This document shows, piece after piece, positions 1 through 13,324 of a stretch of DNA of 64,000 nt. How positions within the stretch are numbered: position 1 is the first letter of the stretch; every line of letters begins with the position of its first letter. The stretch comes from Mytilus galloprovincialis (lineage: Eukaryota; Mollusca; Bivalvia; Mytilida; Mytilidae), in assembly GCF_965363235.1 (NCBI RefSeq), contig NC_134845.1:29266524-29330523 (forward strand), written 5' to 3'. The notes beneath the pieces were generated by a model. The model was not told the DNA's origin, searched no databases, and worked only from the letters and a program-made list of their open reading frames with translations. Position numbers and translations under genes: made by a program.

Positions 1-563
1 ATTACTGTTACTATTACAAAATAGAAAAGAAATGAATTTCATCTTCAAATTGGTTGCAGTTAATCTTTCTTCTATATATATTGGCATTCTACATTTCTAA
101 GATATCTTCCTTTTTCTATTAATAAATTATGATCTCTTATTCTAGTTTTGTTATTAGTTTTCTAAATTAAAATTTTGAGTAAGTTAAATATTTTTCATTT
201 GTATTATTTAGTCTTACAAGATTATAAATAGTGAGTTTGCTGTTATCCTTCATATCTTATCATTTACTCTCTTTTCATAAAAATCCTTCAATTTTAATTT
301 TATTTGTTCTCTAATAGTTTTATTTATCTTATGAGAGGAATATTTCTTGAAAGTGTCTAAATCCATACCAGTTTCTTCTGATACATGTTTTACAAATGAG
401 AACCAACTGAAGAATAAATTCGCACAGAGTCTAAGCTTTGAGACAAAAAAAATGATTCCTTTACAAGAGGATAAATGGCATGAGAATATAAACGTATACC
501 ATACAATATAGATTGAAATTTAATATGTAGTTCCAGGGGAAGTCTCTCAAGACCAGCTCTTAG

Positions 564-752
564 ATATAGGAAGATGTGGTGTGCAGTGCCAATGAGACAA
601 CTCTCCATCCAAATAACAATTTAAAAAAAAAGTAAACCATTATAGGTCAATGTACGGCCTTCAACACGGAGCCTTGGCTCACACCGATCAACAAGCTATA
701 AAGGGCTCCAAAATTACTAGTGTAAAACCATTCAAACGGGAAAACCAATTTG
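564..752 (-). repeat. dispersed repeat family A copy
   Basis: This copy belongs to a short interspersed repeat seen many times in the window. On the forward sense of the family it reads GGAGAGTTGTCTCATTGGCA and ends in CACATCTTCCTATATCTA; here it is reversed. Related copies lie near 8.5, 36.2, 47.1, 50.5, 56.3 and 59.2 kb. No coding capacity is visible. The class (SINE-like or non-autonomous DNA element) cannot be settled from this window. Confidence 0.7.
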
Positions 753-861
753 ATGAAACTATGCTTAAGCCACGTGTATATTTACAAAATTGTAAGTGTG
801 ACTTTTTAAAAGGTGGTTTGACATGAAGTGAATCAAATTATCAAAGGGTATCAAATAGTTG

Positions 862-1008
862 CAGGGGCGGATCCAGCCATTTTAAAAAAGGGGGAGGGGG
901 TCCTAACCCAGGACAAAAAGGGGGGGGGTCCAATTACATGTCCCCATTCAAATGCATTGTTCGTCCAACAAACCCCCGGACCCCCTCCTCCCTCTGGATC
1001 TGCACCTG
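862..1008. mobile_element. 147-bp MITE with GGGGCGGATCCAG ends
   Basis: The 15-bp ends CAGGGGCGGATCCAG and (reverse complement of the right end) CAGGTGCAGATCCAG match at 13 positions. The element is flanked by AGTTG on both sides (857-861 and 1009-1013), a likely 5-bp target-site duplication. The interior is rich in runs of G on one side and C on the other. It is a non-autonomous inverted-repeat element; the superfamily is not assigned. Confidence 0.7.
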
Positions 1009-1082
1009 AGTTGCCACTGACACATTGAGTCTTTTTAGTTTCATGCTCTCTTAATCAACTCAAGATCCAGAAAACTAGTAAA

Positions 1083-1325
1083 TGGTACATATAAGACTGT
1101 ACTTTGACCTTCAATGGTTTATCTTTAAAATCATGACTTTAATGGAGAGTTGTCTCATTGGCAATCATATGTTATCTCTTTATATCTATAAAGGTCATGA
1201 TACGACTTTCAACTATGAGTAAAATTCGTGCAGCATAGTCTGCTATATGAAAGGCCCCGAAATTACAAATGATAAAACAATTCAAACGAGATGCATTATG
1301 ATTAGTTTGGTTTGTTTTTTTCAAT
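1083..1325. repeat. two family A fragments in opposite orientation
   Basis: Positions 1083-1190 read forward (GGAGAGTTGTCTCATTGGCA) and 1195-1325 read in reverse (AAAGGCCCCGAAATTAC...). The two pieces abut head to head, which suggests either nested insertion or inversion of one copy. There is no coding content. Confidence 0.55.
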
Positions 1326-1329
1326 CCAG

Positions 1330-2655
1330 GAAAATATGTATAACTGTGTATATAAAATTTACAAATTGCCAATATCTCCTTTTAAGCTCACCAGGCCAAA
1401 AGTGACAAAGTGCGATTATTAAGAAAAGAGTTCTAGTATTTCACAAGCTTTTAGCATTGATTATAAATTTAATTTAAATTCCAGCAACCTTTCACGTTGA
1501 AGTCCGTGAAAGTTAGAACATACGAAAAAAAAAATCAAACGAATTTAACATTCGAACAAACTCATAAATTTGTTGCGAGTGTTTTTCTATTATATAGACT
1601 TTTTCAAATGATTAATTTAGTTTTATTTTATTTTGTGTCGTCGATTAGTTTGTTTTCCTTCAGAAGCATATTAACAATTAAAGTTAAAACAAAAATAATA
1701 ATTTATAACTAATATCTACGCTTGTGTATTATGATGCGTTGTCTGTTTTCAAAGTTGGCGATTATAAATCTCTAAACTTTTATCACAAAATATTATATAT
1801 TAAAGTGGCAAGTGCAATTTGAGGGATCAGCGTACCAATGTGACCTCTAGCTTAAGAGAAATGTCTAATCGTTGAACTATCATTAGTTATAATGAGGTTT
1901 CCTGATGCACTTGAGCCATTAAAAATCAAATACCTTGTTACTGTAGCTTACAGTACACAGATGTATTAGTATCGTATTTCACTTCATTGATAAAACACAA
2001 TATTTTGTAGCTTAGACGATTTATAATTACACAGTTTATATATCTCTGCAGATTATAATGTATTTATAGCACACATATGGAAACAGATACGCATACGTCA
2101 ATGTGATTGCATCAACAATTTGTCAATAGTTGTATTTATGTCCTGCAATTATACTATCTAATATTTTTCGATAATTAAAATACGAATCGAATATTTCCGC
2201 TTAGCTCTCATTTAAAATTCTCCCAAACAGAGGTATGCCATGAACAAGATCAGTTTTCAAAATCTTACACTTTAAGCTAATCTAAGTCATTCCCTCTCCA
2301 TTTATACCGTCAGAGCATATATTTTCATCAGCAGGACTGTTAGTTACAAATAAAGTTGAGAATTAGCCTCATCCCAGGCACAGTTGTCAAGATACTACTT
2401 TTAGATCAGACAAATTCAATACACCTTATGTCGATCCTCAGAAAATTATTAAAGTCATCAGTGATCATCAGTTAGTTCAAACATCACCCCTTTGTTGATT
2501 ATTTTAAAAATGTGTTTTTTACGGTCCCTTAATACTGTTGTTTGAGTAATAATTTTTCTATAGATATCACTTTATTACTGGATTAGATAATTGTCAGTTT
2601 ACATAATAAAATAAGAACATGTATGTCATGTATTAAATAAGCTTTTAATTATGAT
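1330..2655. other. AT-rich spacer
   Basis: I see no supported gene, RNA or recognisable element here. Short open frames lack codon structure and splice context. Confidence 0.5.
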
Positions 2656-2661
2656 TTATAT

Positions 2662-2872
2662 GAGCGTTTGGATGGGGTTAAATGATTAAAGAATAATGCC
2701 CTTAAAAAATGAAAATTAGAGAATAACGGGCAAAAAAAATGAAGATTAGAGAAAAAAGGGGTGAATTTTTTAAAGATTAGAGAAAAAAGGGGTTAATGTT
2801 TTGAAGATTAGAGAAAAAAAGGGGTGAAAAATAAATGTTTACAGAATAACAGAACCCCCCATCCAGACCCTC
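2662..2872. mobile_element. 211-bp MITE with internal tandem repeats
   Basis: The ends are GAGCGTTTGGATGGGG on the left and its near reverse complement on the right (GAGGGTCTGGATGGGG). TTATAT flanks both sides (2656-2661 and 2873-2878), a probable 6-bp target duplication. The interior holds four or five imperfect units built on AAGATTAGAGAAAAAAGGGG. Confidence 0.65.
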
Positions 2873-2879
2873 TTATATG

Positions 2880-3755
2880 GTATATAATTCATATTATCTA
2901 GTCCATTGTTATAATGTTGAGGGTTTTACGTTTATAAGTCCTTAAATTCTTTATTGAAAAGCACTTTACGCCCATATGAGCCCTCAGTATGAGCCAATGG
3001 CTTAAAACATTATACATAATATACAGTTTACATATATATAAAACAATGAAAAGACAACGACCCACAATACATAAAATGGATATAATTTTGTGTTTCCATT
3101 TTGTAAATGTTTTACCGAGCGAGTACTCTTCACCGAGGTAACATCCCTTCATGTTATTATATATTTTTTTCCATTGTAGTTAAGAAAACAATAAATAGAT
3201 TTCATTTGTCTCCCTTGTTTTTTTTTTTAGAGAATCAGTTTCAAAATATAGTTATCTCCCATCTTAAATTTAGCCTGTTAGTCAAAGGGAGACAACTTTA
3301 ATTTTCCAAAAAAATTACGGAATTCCATAATATTATGGAGTTCGCTAAGTGCCCCGACTGGACTTAGAACGCGGGTTTTTCTACACAATACAAATTATAT
3401 AAAATATCTGTCGCTAACCATAATATGAACCTATTGATCGTTATAAGACTGTTCTTGAACAGTTTGACGCATGACAAATTGTGATGTCATTTATAAAGAC
3501 ATTGTATATATAGCGCCTGAATTAAGGGGATTAACAAAAAGTATAATATTCAGTTCACTAACAGAAATACAAACCTGTAAGTTTCATATGATATAAAAGC
3601 TTCTTCTATTTCCATGTTTTATAGATGAACAGATTTAGGCTTATGTTATGCATTTCGATATCTTTTGCATATCTTTTTTACATGTTTTTCTTTTGTTTTT
3701 GTGCAAATCGTCTTTTGAAATGCGAATTTTAGGTAAAAATGATTTGCATTTTAAT
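2880..3755. other. spacer without recognisable features
   Basis: AT-rich sequence with short random open frames only. Nothing on either strand resembles a known domain or an RNA. Confidence 0.45.
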
Positions 3756-3757
3756 TC

Positions 3758-4085
3758 CCCGAGTGTATCACCAACTCAGTAGTCAGCACTTCTGTGTTGA
3801 CATGAATTATCATTGATATGGTCGTACTTATAAATAAACTGGTTACAAAACATTGCATTTTTGAAATACTAAGGCTTTTCTATCTGAGGAATAGATTGCC
3901 AAAGCTGTATTTGGCAATTTTTTAGAAATTGTGTTCCTCAATGATCTTCAACTTCGTACTTTATTTGGATTTTTTTAACATTTTTTTTATTCGAGCGTCA
4001 CTAATAAGTCTTTTGTAGACGAAACGCGCGTCTGGCCCAATTACAAAATTTAATTCCTGGAATGTATGAAGAGTTTATTAACTTA
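3758..4085 (+). repeat. dispersed repeat family E copy
   Basis: The copy contains the family landmarks AGTCAGCACTT...GTTGACATGAATTATCATTG, CTTCAACTTCGTACTTTATTTGG and GACGAAACGCGCGTCTGG. The same order is seen near 49.3-49.9 kb and partly at 53.4 kb; a reversed copy lies at 46.9 kb. It is non-coding. Confidence 0.7.
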
Positions 4086-4089
4086 TATG

Positions 4090-5180
4090 TTGACTGAGTA
4101 TGAATGTTAACATTGACTAAATCAGACAGTTCATATATAAATAAAGAATGGACTGTGACAACAACACGCATTCATCACATAAACAATTCTATATTTATAA
4201 TACTTTTCAAAATAGAATATGACATGTAGTATTTCATTATGTTACCAATACGAATATATAGTTTCTGATAAAAATATGTGACATACAGCATAGTCTTATA
4301 AGCATGCATATCATAATGCATTGTTTGTTGGTCGATGGATAATCATCATATGTTTTATAATATTGTTGCAAGAGGTATTACCATTGTTATCTCTTATCTG
4401 ACGCAACCAACCACAACATTCTTTGATACAGAAATATTAATAATTGATGACAGTGTTTTATGGTCCTGTTTAGTTGTGATAAATCTGATATAATCTTTAT
4501 TTCATATTTATTTATCTACCTTTATTTTGTTCGATCAAGATTAAAATGGGAAGTTTATGTTCAAAAGTTTAGCACTACACATTTTTGTACTTGAGTCTTC
4601 ATGTTTGAAGCTTGAAATGTATCGATAGGCACACAAAGACGATCCTGTGTTGGGTAAACCATAGTTTTTTTATTTCCATCCTTGTTTTTTTATTATCTCG
4701 AAATGAGAGGAATAAACTCCCGTCAAAGACAGAAGTTGACGACAGATGGAACAAAATTGTTCCGTTTTCTATTTAGAAATTTATTTTTTCTCTCTATTAT
4801 TTCTATACATATTCTCTTTCTATTGTTAAACATGTTTCGTGTTACCCTAGTTTGTATAATAGAGTAAAGGAACGTTTGTAACAGTCACTACTGGTTCTAG
4901 TTTATCTTGATGGAAACCTAAGTTTGGTAACTTTAATGGAGCTACCGATGTGATGCACAGTTATCATTTGAATAACACTGTGAGTGACTGTATTTATGAA
5001 GATAAGAGATACATGTATATGTCCAAATATTTCGCTACAGATATTGTCTCCTATTATAAACATTATGATGTTACCTGCACGAGGAACCTGATATCCTGAC
5101 CTTTATATTAAGCTTTAAAGTTCGTCTATTTTAGCCAGGATGTATACTTAAACATCAAATTAAAGATTATTTGCGTGAAT
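4090..5180. other. spacer without recognisable features
   Basis: AT-rich. No gene or repeat landmark could be supported. Confidence 0.4.
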
Positions 5181-5595
5181 GATATGAGCCCAGATGGTTT
5201 TTTTTATTTTCGAACATTCAAATCGTCTTTTGAAGTGTAAGTTTAAAGTTTTAAAATATATCTTGAAATATGATTAACCTTTAAGGAAAGACTGTAATAT
5301 TTTTTCTGTCTACGAAGAAATAACATCAAAAATGAGGTTCACACTGAATAACCCGCGTAGGTTTATTTTAAAGTGTGCACCAAATTTTTTATGTTATTTC
5401 GAAGAGGCAGAACAAATGTTACATTCATTTCTTTAGATTAATTCTTACTTCCATTTGAAACTGGAGTATATCATGAAGAAACGTTGATGACGTCACAATC
5501 ACATGTCAGAATTATGTCTGTGAGCTAATAAACAAAACAACGTCAGCCAATCAGAAGAACCGTTACATCCAAAATTAAATTATTACTATTAAAGA
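5180..5595 (+). repeat. dispersed repeat family F copy with palindrome and CRE site
   Basis: Positions 5305-5410 form an imperfect palindrome whose arms read GAAATAACAT and ATGTTATTTC around a GC-rich centre. Downstream is the palindromic octamer TGACGTCA (5488-5495), then a stretch shared with copies at 17.93-18.05 kb and, reversed, 25.55-25.87 kb. No coding capacity. Confidence 0.65.
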
Positions 5596-5899
5596 AAAAA
5601 AATCTTCTTTATACTTCTACCTGTTTTTCGAGAGCGAAATAAACGTTAGACATGTTAAAACTGCATGATATCAACAATATAACGTTAATTAGCACTAATT
5701 AAACCTATTGTACATTTTCTCACTTGAAAATTCTTACGAATCGTTTCAGTTCACCATGTCTTAAATAAACAACAATGCTTATTACGCAGAAGACAAAAAA
5801 TTGAATGCAAACTTAAATTAAGTGTCTACCAAAATATACAAATGAAAATACTGAATAATTAAAAAAAAAAAGCATCAGTATAAACTCATCAAAGACACC

Positions 5900-6300
5900 A
5901 GATTAATGGCAAGAGTAGTATACCTCTGTTCAAAAGTAATAAATAGACTGAGAGAAAACAAATCCGAGTTACAAACTAAAATTGAGGAGACTACATCAAT
6001 ATAAAAGGCAAACAACGGAAAAACAAAAACACTGAAGTGTAAAAAAAACAAACGCCAACATACGTAGAAACATACTATTTGATAGCAACTGCCATATTTT
6101 TTACTTGTTTTAAGAAAAATGATGGAACAAGCCTGGTTTAGTGACTAGCAAAACCTCCAGCTTATGTGGCATCGTTATAAAATATCGTTAAAATGCCAAT
6201 ACCACGTGACAAGAATGAATACAGTACAGACAAACACTACTACAATCAGTTCCGCTCATAACAGTTGGAAGGCCAAAACACAACAGAAGTAGGAGAGCAT
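5900..6300 (+). repeat. dispersed repeat family B copy
   Basis: Landmarks are GTAGTATACCTCTGTTCAAA, AAACAAATCCGAGTTACAAA and AACAAACGCCAACATACG. Parallel copies lie at 18.15-18.40 and 46.37-46.84 kb, and a reversed one at 52.04-52.19 kb. Non-coding. Confidence 0.65.
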
Positions 6301-6329
6301 AACAATCTAAAATTTCTTATGATATGCTT

Positions 6330-8150
6330 CCACCTCTCGGCATTGTATATCAATGACAACATCAAAATTGTACTGTAAATATATATAGCTAACAAACTAA
6401 TTGTAATAAATAATATTCATTTTTCACATTAGTCTTGATTGTAAAAAGTCATAAATTTTTTGAAGTTGAGTTAATTAGGAAATATAAAAATAACCTGAGA
6501 TACCAGTATCCGTTTTTTGTGTGTATCCTGTACACAGCTATTAAACTTTACACATCTTAGGACAAATGGAGTATAACGATTTTATTTATTGTAGTAGCGC
6601 ACACGATAACCATTTTTAAGGGGGAATTTTTGAACAAGAACTAAAAGAAACAAAAATGATTACTACTTACTTATGAAATATATTTTTTCGAGAAACATAG
6701 TTCGGAAGCCAGGATAAAAGTGTGCTTGTCATGAAAAGAATCTAAATAAAGTATAGTTCGTGGCTGGTTTATTACAGTATCTTAAACAATGTTTTCTATA
6801 TTTTAAAATGCTTAAGCAGTTTACAAGTCTTATTTTGGAGCTGTTGATTTAAAAAAAAATGCTTTATTCGTAGCATGTATTTATTCTAAGTAAATCACCA
6901 TGGGGCTGGTTTGCATCAATGAATGACAGATACATTGAAAGCACATTTGAAATTTTAAAACTAATGGAAAACTGTCAATGATTAGCTAAAGATTGCAATT
7001 AGATCTATTGCTTATTTACTTTGTTTTATATTTGTATTATTTCACAATCCAATATACATCGATCTTATCCATCATTTTCCTCACCAACGTATCAATCGCA
7101 CAACAAGTGGTTCCCTAGACACTTAAATAATCACTCTTTTTTTTATTTAAGTATGGAAATATTTTTTTCTAATTTACACCATTTGAATGTAAAATGTCTT
7201 GCCAACGTGTAACCCTTGCTGCTTTTTGGACCTTAACCGAGAAGTCTTCTTAGGAACTTTTGACCTGAAGAATCCATTGGTTTAAATAAAATAAAAACCT
7301 GTTAATGTCCGATATGTTATACTGTTGTAATGATTAATCCCCCTTCATATACAATGATTATTTTAGAATCCTGATAGTTCTCACAAATTCATGGATCCGT
7401 ACGATTTTGACAATGTTACGACCGATTTAAGAATTGTTACGAGTTATAAAGAGTTACTAATTATAACGATGTTTTTTTTTTTTTTTTTGACAAATTGCTA
7501 CCATTTCAGACCAGTTGTCACAGATAAAGACGTATCTTTATCCAAAACTACATGCCACTGGATTTCTTTTTCTTTAAAATTTCCTTTGCATAAACAAATT
7601 AGTTTCCGATAAGCGAAGGTGAAGCATTAAAAGTCTTTCTAACGTTAAAGTATAATCTCGTCGTTCAATTTATTTGCTATATCTAAAAAAAAAAAAAACC
7701 ACAAGCATCGCTTCGTTCTGTAACAGTTGATGTTTCTGAACATTTACAACATATCAACTGTAATACTTATATAATCTATAAAATACAGACTCTACAAATA
7801 CTCACAAGGGAACTGATTACTCTACCAAATGCTATAAATCACTAGTTATCGTTTGGAGTTTTAAGACAATGACATCGTAACTTATCCCATGTGGCTTTTA
7901 AACAATGTTCACTTCGACAAATTGTTATAGTTAAACTAGAATACAATTAACACGTGATATAGAGAGAAATTCTTACAACATTTTTGTTAAAACGATATTA
8001 GATGTGTATGTGCCTGTAATGTTTTTAAGGTTAACATAAACTATTTGTCAGGAACTACTGCACGATTTTTCCCAAGTACAGACCAAACTCAATACAGATC
8101 ATATTTATATATATATATATAAATCCATTTGTCCAGTTTGTTTCGGAAAG
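6330..8150. other. spacer without recognisable features
   Basis: Contains homopolymer tracts (for example a T run near 7471-7488 and an A run near 7686-7698) and a short TA run near 8108-8121. No gene supported. Confidence 0.4.
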
Positions 8151-8154
8151 TTAA

Positions 8155-9175
8155 AAGTCGAGTAAACAAAATACCGAACTCTTCAGGAAAATTCAAAATA
8201 GAAAGTCCCTCATCAAATGGTTAAATCAAAGATCAAACAAATGGAAAATAACTGTCATATTCTTGACGTGGTACAGATATTTCCTTTTGTAAAAAATTAA
8301 GGATAAGACTAAGAAATTAAGGTTTAAAACTAACTAAACCTCTAACTTGCATGATAATCGCATTAAATTACATTACATTAAAAACAATTTAAATAAACAC
8401 TTTCCAAGGGATTTTAATGAGCATGTGTTTTCTTTCTTACAGAATATGTAAAAGTAAACTATCTATAAAAAAAAAGAAGATGTGGTATGATTGCCAATGA
8501 GACAACTATCCACAAAAGACCAAAATCACACAGACATTAACAACTATAGGTCACCGTACGGCCTTCAACAATGAGCAAAGCCCATACCGCATAGTGAGCT
8601 ATAAAAGGCCCCGATCTACTTCATTTGAACTGTGGTAGATAACTTTCTCATACCACATCTCCTTGAATAAATAAGTTGGATCAATTCTTAGAATGCTTCA
8701 TTCGTGTAACCAAACAACCATAATGGGTAAAAATGTCGAAAATTGGGATACAGCAGTTTACATTGTGTTATAATCTTAATCACTATAAAAACAAAGATGT
8801 ATGTATCAAAGAAATGCGAAAAGGGAAACAGACAAAGCACACTAGTAAAATATTAAATACAAGAATACAATAACTTAACAAGTACATTAACACAATGACG
8901 GAATGTACAAGTACAGAGCTACGTGAAATGGATATAACCAAACTAGACTGAAAGTTAAAGTAATATTTATTAAGACAAATAAAAGAATACCTTTATACGT
9001 TATGAAGATAATATAACAACATCAGTCAGTAACCAGAATCTATACGTCAAGACCATCGTGTATTATTTATGAAGATGATATATTTATCAACAAGATCTTG
9101 GTACTATCCAATAAACTTTTTTAGAAAAAAGACGAGACGTTGTTTGGCATAGCCCTAGTTTCAACTACAATATCT
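8155..9175 (-). mobile_element. 5'-truncated Penelope-like element copy
   Basis: Read on the minus strand, 9175-9060 matches the end of the reverse transcriptase ORF of the larger element at 41.9-45.9 kb (same TTTTTTAGAAAAA...GACGAGACGTT stretch). The rest matches its 3' untranslated region down to about 8158. The copy is clearly more diverged than the larger one and carries a family A repeat inside it (8476-8662). Truncation at the 5' end is what reverse transcription from the 3' end would leave. Confidence 0.7.
8476..8662 (-). repeat. family A repeat nested in Penelope-like fragment
   Basis: The copy contains GAAGATGTGGTATGATTGCC and GGTCACCGTACGGCCTTCAA, the subtype also found at 50.43-50.72 kb. 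The flanking Penelope-like sequence continues on both sides, so the family A copy was inserted later. Confidence 0.65.
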
Positions 9176-9764
9176 TTACTTTTGTCTTGAGTGGATAGTT
9201 TAAATTAAAGCGTCCTAATTTAACAATGCATCGTAGTATATAAATCTTCAAATAAAAATAAGGCCTTTCTGAAACAGAACAAAATACATTTCATTTTTTT
9301 ATATCAAGATTTGCTAGTCTTTCACACATTTCAAGCTGTACAGGTTTGTCTGTACACAAAGTAATTTCCGAATTGTAAACGCATCCATTTCTTGTCCAAC
9401 TGTAAACTTGTAAATAAAAACTTATTTTCAGGTTTTGATTTTTTTTGTCAATAAGGTGCCTTCAATAGTGAAAAGCAAATTCAACAAATATCATTTTTGC
9501 CACAAACAGAAATAAGTAAAATTGTCCCTCTATTTATGGCATTCAAACATTTTTACAAAAGAATAGTCGTGTGCCTCAATTTGACGTATTTTAGTACAAC
9601 ATAAACACATTCTGAATAACTAACATGTAGTTTTTTCTTTCTATTTTTCAAACCGTACCCACACATGTGATTAGCAGTTTTGAGACAAATACTTTCGTAA
9701 ATGGCAGTACTACTTCTGATTCTACTATGACGTGTTTATATTGTCATGTAATCAATAATGTGAT

Positions 9765-9835
9765 AGAGAGGGGCGAATAATATCAGAGGGACAGTCAAAC
9801 TCACAAATCGAAAAGAAACTGACAGTGATCCTTTA
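9765..9835 (+). repeat. family G fragment
   Basis: GGGCGAATAATATCAGAGGG followed by ACAGTCAAACTCACAAATCG and AAACTGACA matches the start of a repeat also seen at 32.45-32.66, 52.22-52.33, 61.2-61.34 and (reversed) 63.5-63.6 kb. Confidence 0.55.
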
Positions 9836-9860
9836 AAGGTTATAGGTCAATGTCAGCTTA

Positions 9861-12530
9861 GTGTCGAAACGAAAAGTACTATTTACTGTGACATTCTATG
9901 TAATTCAAGGTTATCATGGAGCGTTGCTCGGATATCCACTTGCAAGCAAGTTAGGGCTTGTAAAGATAATTAACCAGATAACTGATTCAAAGAAAAATAT
10001 CTTAAATTATTTGAAGGCATTGGTAAATACAAGAGTAAACCAATTAAACTGCACATCGATGAAAATTTGAAACCGGTAGCACAGCGACACCGCAGGGCAT
10101 CATTTCACCTTCGTGATAAGGTTGAGAAAGAACTTATAAAACTGCAGGAGCAAGATATAATTAAAAAATAGAAGATACACATACACCTTGGGTATCCCCT
10201 ATAGTGACTTCAGCCAAGAAAAACCAAAAAAGATTAGACTATGTGTGGATATGCGTCAGCCAAACAAAGCTACATCTTTTACCGACTATAGATGAACTGA
10301 TACACGACTTAACTAGAGCAATACTCTTTACAAAGTTGGACCTTAGGTCAAGATATCACCAGCTGGGACTCCATCCCTCGTCTCGATATATAACAACATT
10401 TAGTGCACATGCAGGTCTATTTTGTTACAAACGTCTCAATTTTGGCATATCATCAGCTTCAGAAATTTTCCAAGAAGTAATACACAACGTTATAAGTTGT
10501 ATACTTGGAGTTAAAAACATTTCAGACGACATAATCATATATGGCAGATCACAGGCAGGACATGATAAAGAGTAAGATGCCATATTCAAGAGAATACTTG
10601 AAAACGGACTAACTTTAAATCTCGAAAAGTGTGAGTTTAATAAAGATCAAGTTGTGTTTTTCGGGGTTACATTTTCGAAAGAAGGCATTTCGTCAGATCC
10701 AAAGAAGGTTAGCGCAATCAAAGACATGCCTCCACCGAAAAACGTACCAGAACTGCGTAGCTTTCTAGGTATGACTACATTCTCATCTATATTCATACAG
10801 AATTATGCAACATTATGTGAGCCGTTAAAAAGACTAACACGCCAAGATACAAATTGGAACTGGAAAGCTTTCGACAAGTTGAAATATGAACTATCTAATG
10901 ACACTGTCATGACATATTTTAATCCGAAACATGAAGTTGATATTTTGATTGATGCCAGTCCTGTTGGACTCGAGCTCGGGCAATAATGTCTCAAGAAGGA
11001 AAAACTGTAACTTATGCCAGTAAAATTTCTTGCTGATACTGAAACAAGGTATAGCCAAACTGAAAGTGAAGCTCTTACTATTGTTTGGGCATGTGAACAC
11101 TTTTATTTGTGAACCAAACGTGAACATTATAACAGATCACAAGCCACTAGAGCGTATTTGGTCGAAACCAAAGCCACCACTGAGAATTGAACGTTGGGGT
11201 TTGCGATTACAACCTTGCAAATTTAAGATAACATATCGACCAGAAAGTGACAATCCTGCAGATTTCTTTCCAAGACACCCATCATACAACCCTGTCAAAT
11301 CCCAAGAACAATCTATAGCGGAACAGTATGTGAGATTTTTTATGTCTGAAGCAGTTTCTCATGCATTGAAACTTGATGTAGTTGAAATGAATTCTTCAAA
11401 AGACAATACTATTCAAAATGCAATAGAATTTGTAAGAACTGGACAATGGTTTAAAATAAAAAAAAAACAAAACAGATCTGGAAATTGACATTGAGGAATT
11501 ATAAGCAGTAAGGAGCATCAGCGGTGAACTTGTAACCTATGGTGACATTATTTTACTGAGAGATAATCGTATTGTACTCCCATCTGAACTCCGTGTGCGA
11601 GCATGAAGGTCATCAGGGTATCACCAAAACTAAAGCATCCCTACGTTCCAATATATGGTTTCCAGGACTTGATGACAGAGTTGATGATGCAATTAAAGAC
11701 TGTTCAGCAAGTCAATCTGTTACACAAACCAAAAGAATTGAACCGTTAAGAATGTCTAAATTGTAAAAAAAAAACATTGGCATATTTGAATGCTGATTTT
11801 TGTGGTCCATTACCTAGCGGAGACCTCTTATTCGTTATAACAGATGAGTAAAATCCGACTCTGCTTCAACTGTTATTTCTGTTTTGGACAAAGAAATATC
11901 TACTATTGGAACTCCTAAAGTAATCAAAACAGATAATGGTCCTCCGTTTAACTGTCATGCATTCAGACAATATGCTGCGAGTACTGGATTTGAACACCGC
12001 CTAGTAACACCATTATGGCCGCGTGCCAACGACCAGGCCGAATAATTTAATAAACCAATGATGAAGACAATTAAAGCAACTCATGTGGAAAGAAAAAGCT
12101 GGAAACAAAAACTATTTAAATTTCTCCGACAGTTTAGAGCAACGCCACACACAAGCACAGGTTATCCGCCATTTTAGTTATTATTTAATAGGGAATCAGT
12201 AACAAAACTTCCACAAGTGCACAAACTTTACATTACCAACAAACAAATGGATGAACACGCACGACAAAATGATGAAAGCGAAAAATGAAAAATGAAAAAA
12301 AAAAATAATGATGAGAGAAATCATGCAAAGCCGAGAAATATTGAAATAGGAAATTACGTATTGAGAAAGACCGATTGAAAAGAAAACCAACTTACACCAG
12401 CCTACGAACCAAATCCGTATAATGTAATCAACAAGAAAAGAAGTATGATCACCGCTACGAATGGCGAGAAATTAGTTACTGGAAACTCATCAAAATTCAA
12501 GAAAGTGAACCGTCCACTTCAGTGAATGGG
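9861..12530 (+). mobile_element. fossil Ty3/gypsy LTR-type retrotransposon (pol remnant)
   Basis: Translated segments show, in order, a short region just after the protease, a reverse transcriptase (about 10.15-10.65 kb), the connection and RNase H region (about 10.65-11.3 kb), and an integrase with zinc-binding and core parts (about 11.55-12.2 kb). The order RT, RNase H, integrase is that of the Ty3/gypsy family. The sequence resembles the K02A2.6-type branch common in invertebrates. No gag region and no convincing pair of long terminal repeats were found, so it is also incomplete. It is broken by roughly ten changes and looks old. It should be read as a fossil, not a gene. Confidence 0.88.
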
Positions 12531-12539
12531 GCATAATAA

Positions 12540-13320
12540 TCCCCTAGATTAGTGAATTAGTAAAAGGCTCTAAGTTTCATGTAATATGTTTTGTTGATCA
12601 TATTAAGAATCATTCAAAATAGTTTAGTAGTGAACTGTACATTACTTTTGTTGGCAATCATTCTGTGGATTCTAGTCAAAAGACTGTAGTCAGAACATTT
12701 GAACTTTATATGATAGAAAATGTAAAATCAATTTTTATGACAATCAAAGACTTCGTTTCATTCTTTTGATAAATAATTTCAACAACAACAAACATGTTTT
12801 ATTGTTTAATGTTTAAATGAAAATTATTTCTTTATCTAAGTTGAGGCGGGCTGTAATATCCTAACTTTAATATTGATCCGTAATATATGTCTGTCATTTT
12901 ATTCCGTATGTTACTATGTACGATGTTTAACACAGTTATCTACCTTTATTAAAGTATCAGAAATCCAGCATGGTTTGCGTCTTTATAAACAAAGACATCT
13001 ACAATACAATACACAAAATTCCCTTGTAAAAATACACAATCGCCTCACAGATCATTTTAATGGCTAAAATGGCTTTTTTCTGAGGCAAACCAAAAGGAAT
13101 AAATGCACTAGAGATCTGGAAAATGTACAATATGAAACTGTTTTAAGATTTTTTTAAAATTCCAGAAATTTCATAAATGTTTTGGCGCAGTTACGTCATT
13201 TTAAAACATTATAATTATAATAATTCATATATTGGTCTTAAAAATGAAAATGTCAAAGCTGAAGGGTTTTCCATTCCCCCTAGTATTGCCTTAAAAAACT
13301 AAAGTTTTTGAGGTAGGTGT
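12540..13320. other. flank of the gypsy fossil
   Basis: May include decayed terminal sequence of the element (a TGTAATATCC start near 12850), but no matching partner was found upstream. No gene supported. Confidence 0.3.
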
Positions 13321-13324
13321 TGCT

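Noticed and set aside
7391-7612. 73-codon open frame
   Set aside because: It crosses a long T tract, has no domain similarity and no splice or promoter support.
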